From an uncultured Verrucomicrobiales bacterium (GTDB lineage: Bacteria > Verrucomicrobiota > Verrucomicrobiia > Limisphaerales > JACDHS01), in NCBI GenBank assembly GCA_937983475.1, contig CALJZV010000072.1, positions 1-8,491 of the forward strand: a stretch of DNA of 8,491 nt. The letters are read 5' to 3'. How positions within the stretch are numbered: the stretch's first letter is position 1; each line of letters opens with the position of its first letter. The notes beneath the pieces are model-generated. The model was given only the letters and a program-made list of their open reading frames with translations, was not told where the DNA came from and did no database searches. Position numbers and translations under genes: made by a program. This document shows, piece by piece, positions 8,486 to 8,491 of this stretch.

Positions 8486-8491
8486 AAGGAG
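8486..8491 (+). promoter_or_regulatory. Possible ribosome binding site of a divergent gene beyond the window
   Basis: The window ends in AAGGAG, a consensus Shine-Dalgarno core on the plus strand, just past the upstream region of the divergent kinase gene. A plus-strand gene starting 5-10 bases beyond the edge would fit. The start codon is not visible, so this may be chance. Confidence 0.25.

Overview
The window reads as a bacterial chromosome segment, most likely from Verrucomicrobiota (possibly the Pedosphaera/Limisphaera side). This placement is an inference from three traits: large two-component propeller sensor kinases, scattered minor-pilin genes, and several genes without a Shine-Dalgarno sequence. 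No rRNA or other phylogenetic marker was compared. Nothing indicates a plasmid, prophage, insertion sequence or CRISPR array.

Layout, left to right. Bases 1-341 (+) are the 3' end of a pilin-like gene (PilW/GspJ style). Bases 549-1523 (-) hold a two-gene unit: an unrecognised 162-residue protein, then a stand-alone receiver protein whose phosphoacceptor Asp is replaced by Asn. The unit ends at a strong intrinsic terminator (480-517). A 270-base gene-free stretch with small hairpins follows, then a PilX-like minor pilin gene (1836-3125, +). Next are tRNA-Phe(GAA) with its own promoter (minus strand) and rpsA, ribosomal protein S1 (3342-5018, minus). Last is a 1039-residue membrane sensor histidine kinase with about 14 propeller repeats, a Y_Y_Y domain and a HisKA_3/HATPase core (5265-8384, minus).

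How the parts may relate. The two plus-strand pilin-like genes probably belong to one type IV pilus or type II secretion minor-pilin set, split by the minus-strand receiver unit. Whether that unit regulates the pilus is only suggested by position. tRNA-Phe and rpsA are housekeeping genes on the same strand, separated by a hairpin and a new promoter. The sensor kinase has no response regulator partner beside it on the visible side. The window is largely ordinary. The points most worth checking are the Asp-to-Asn receiver, its unknown partner, and the possibly leaderless rpsA start.
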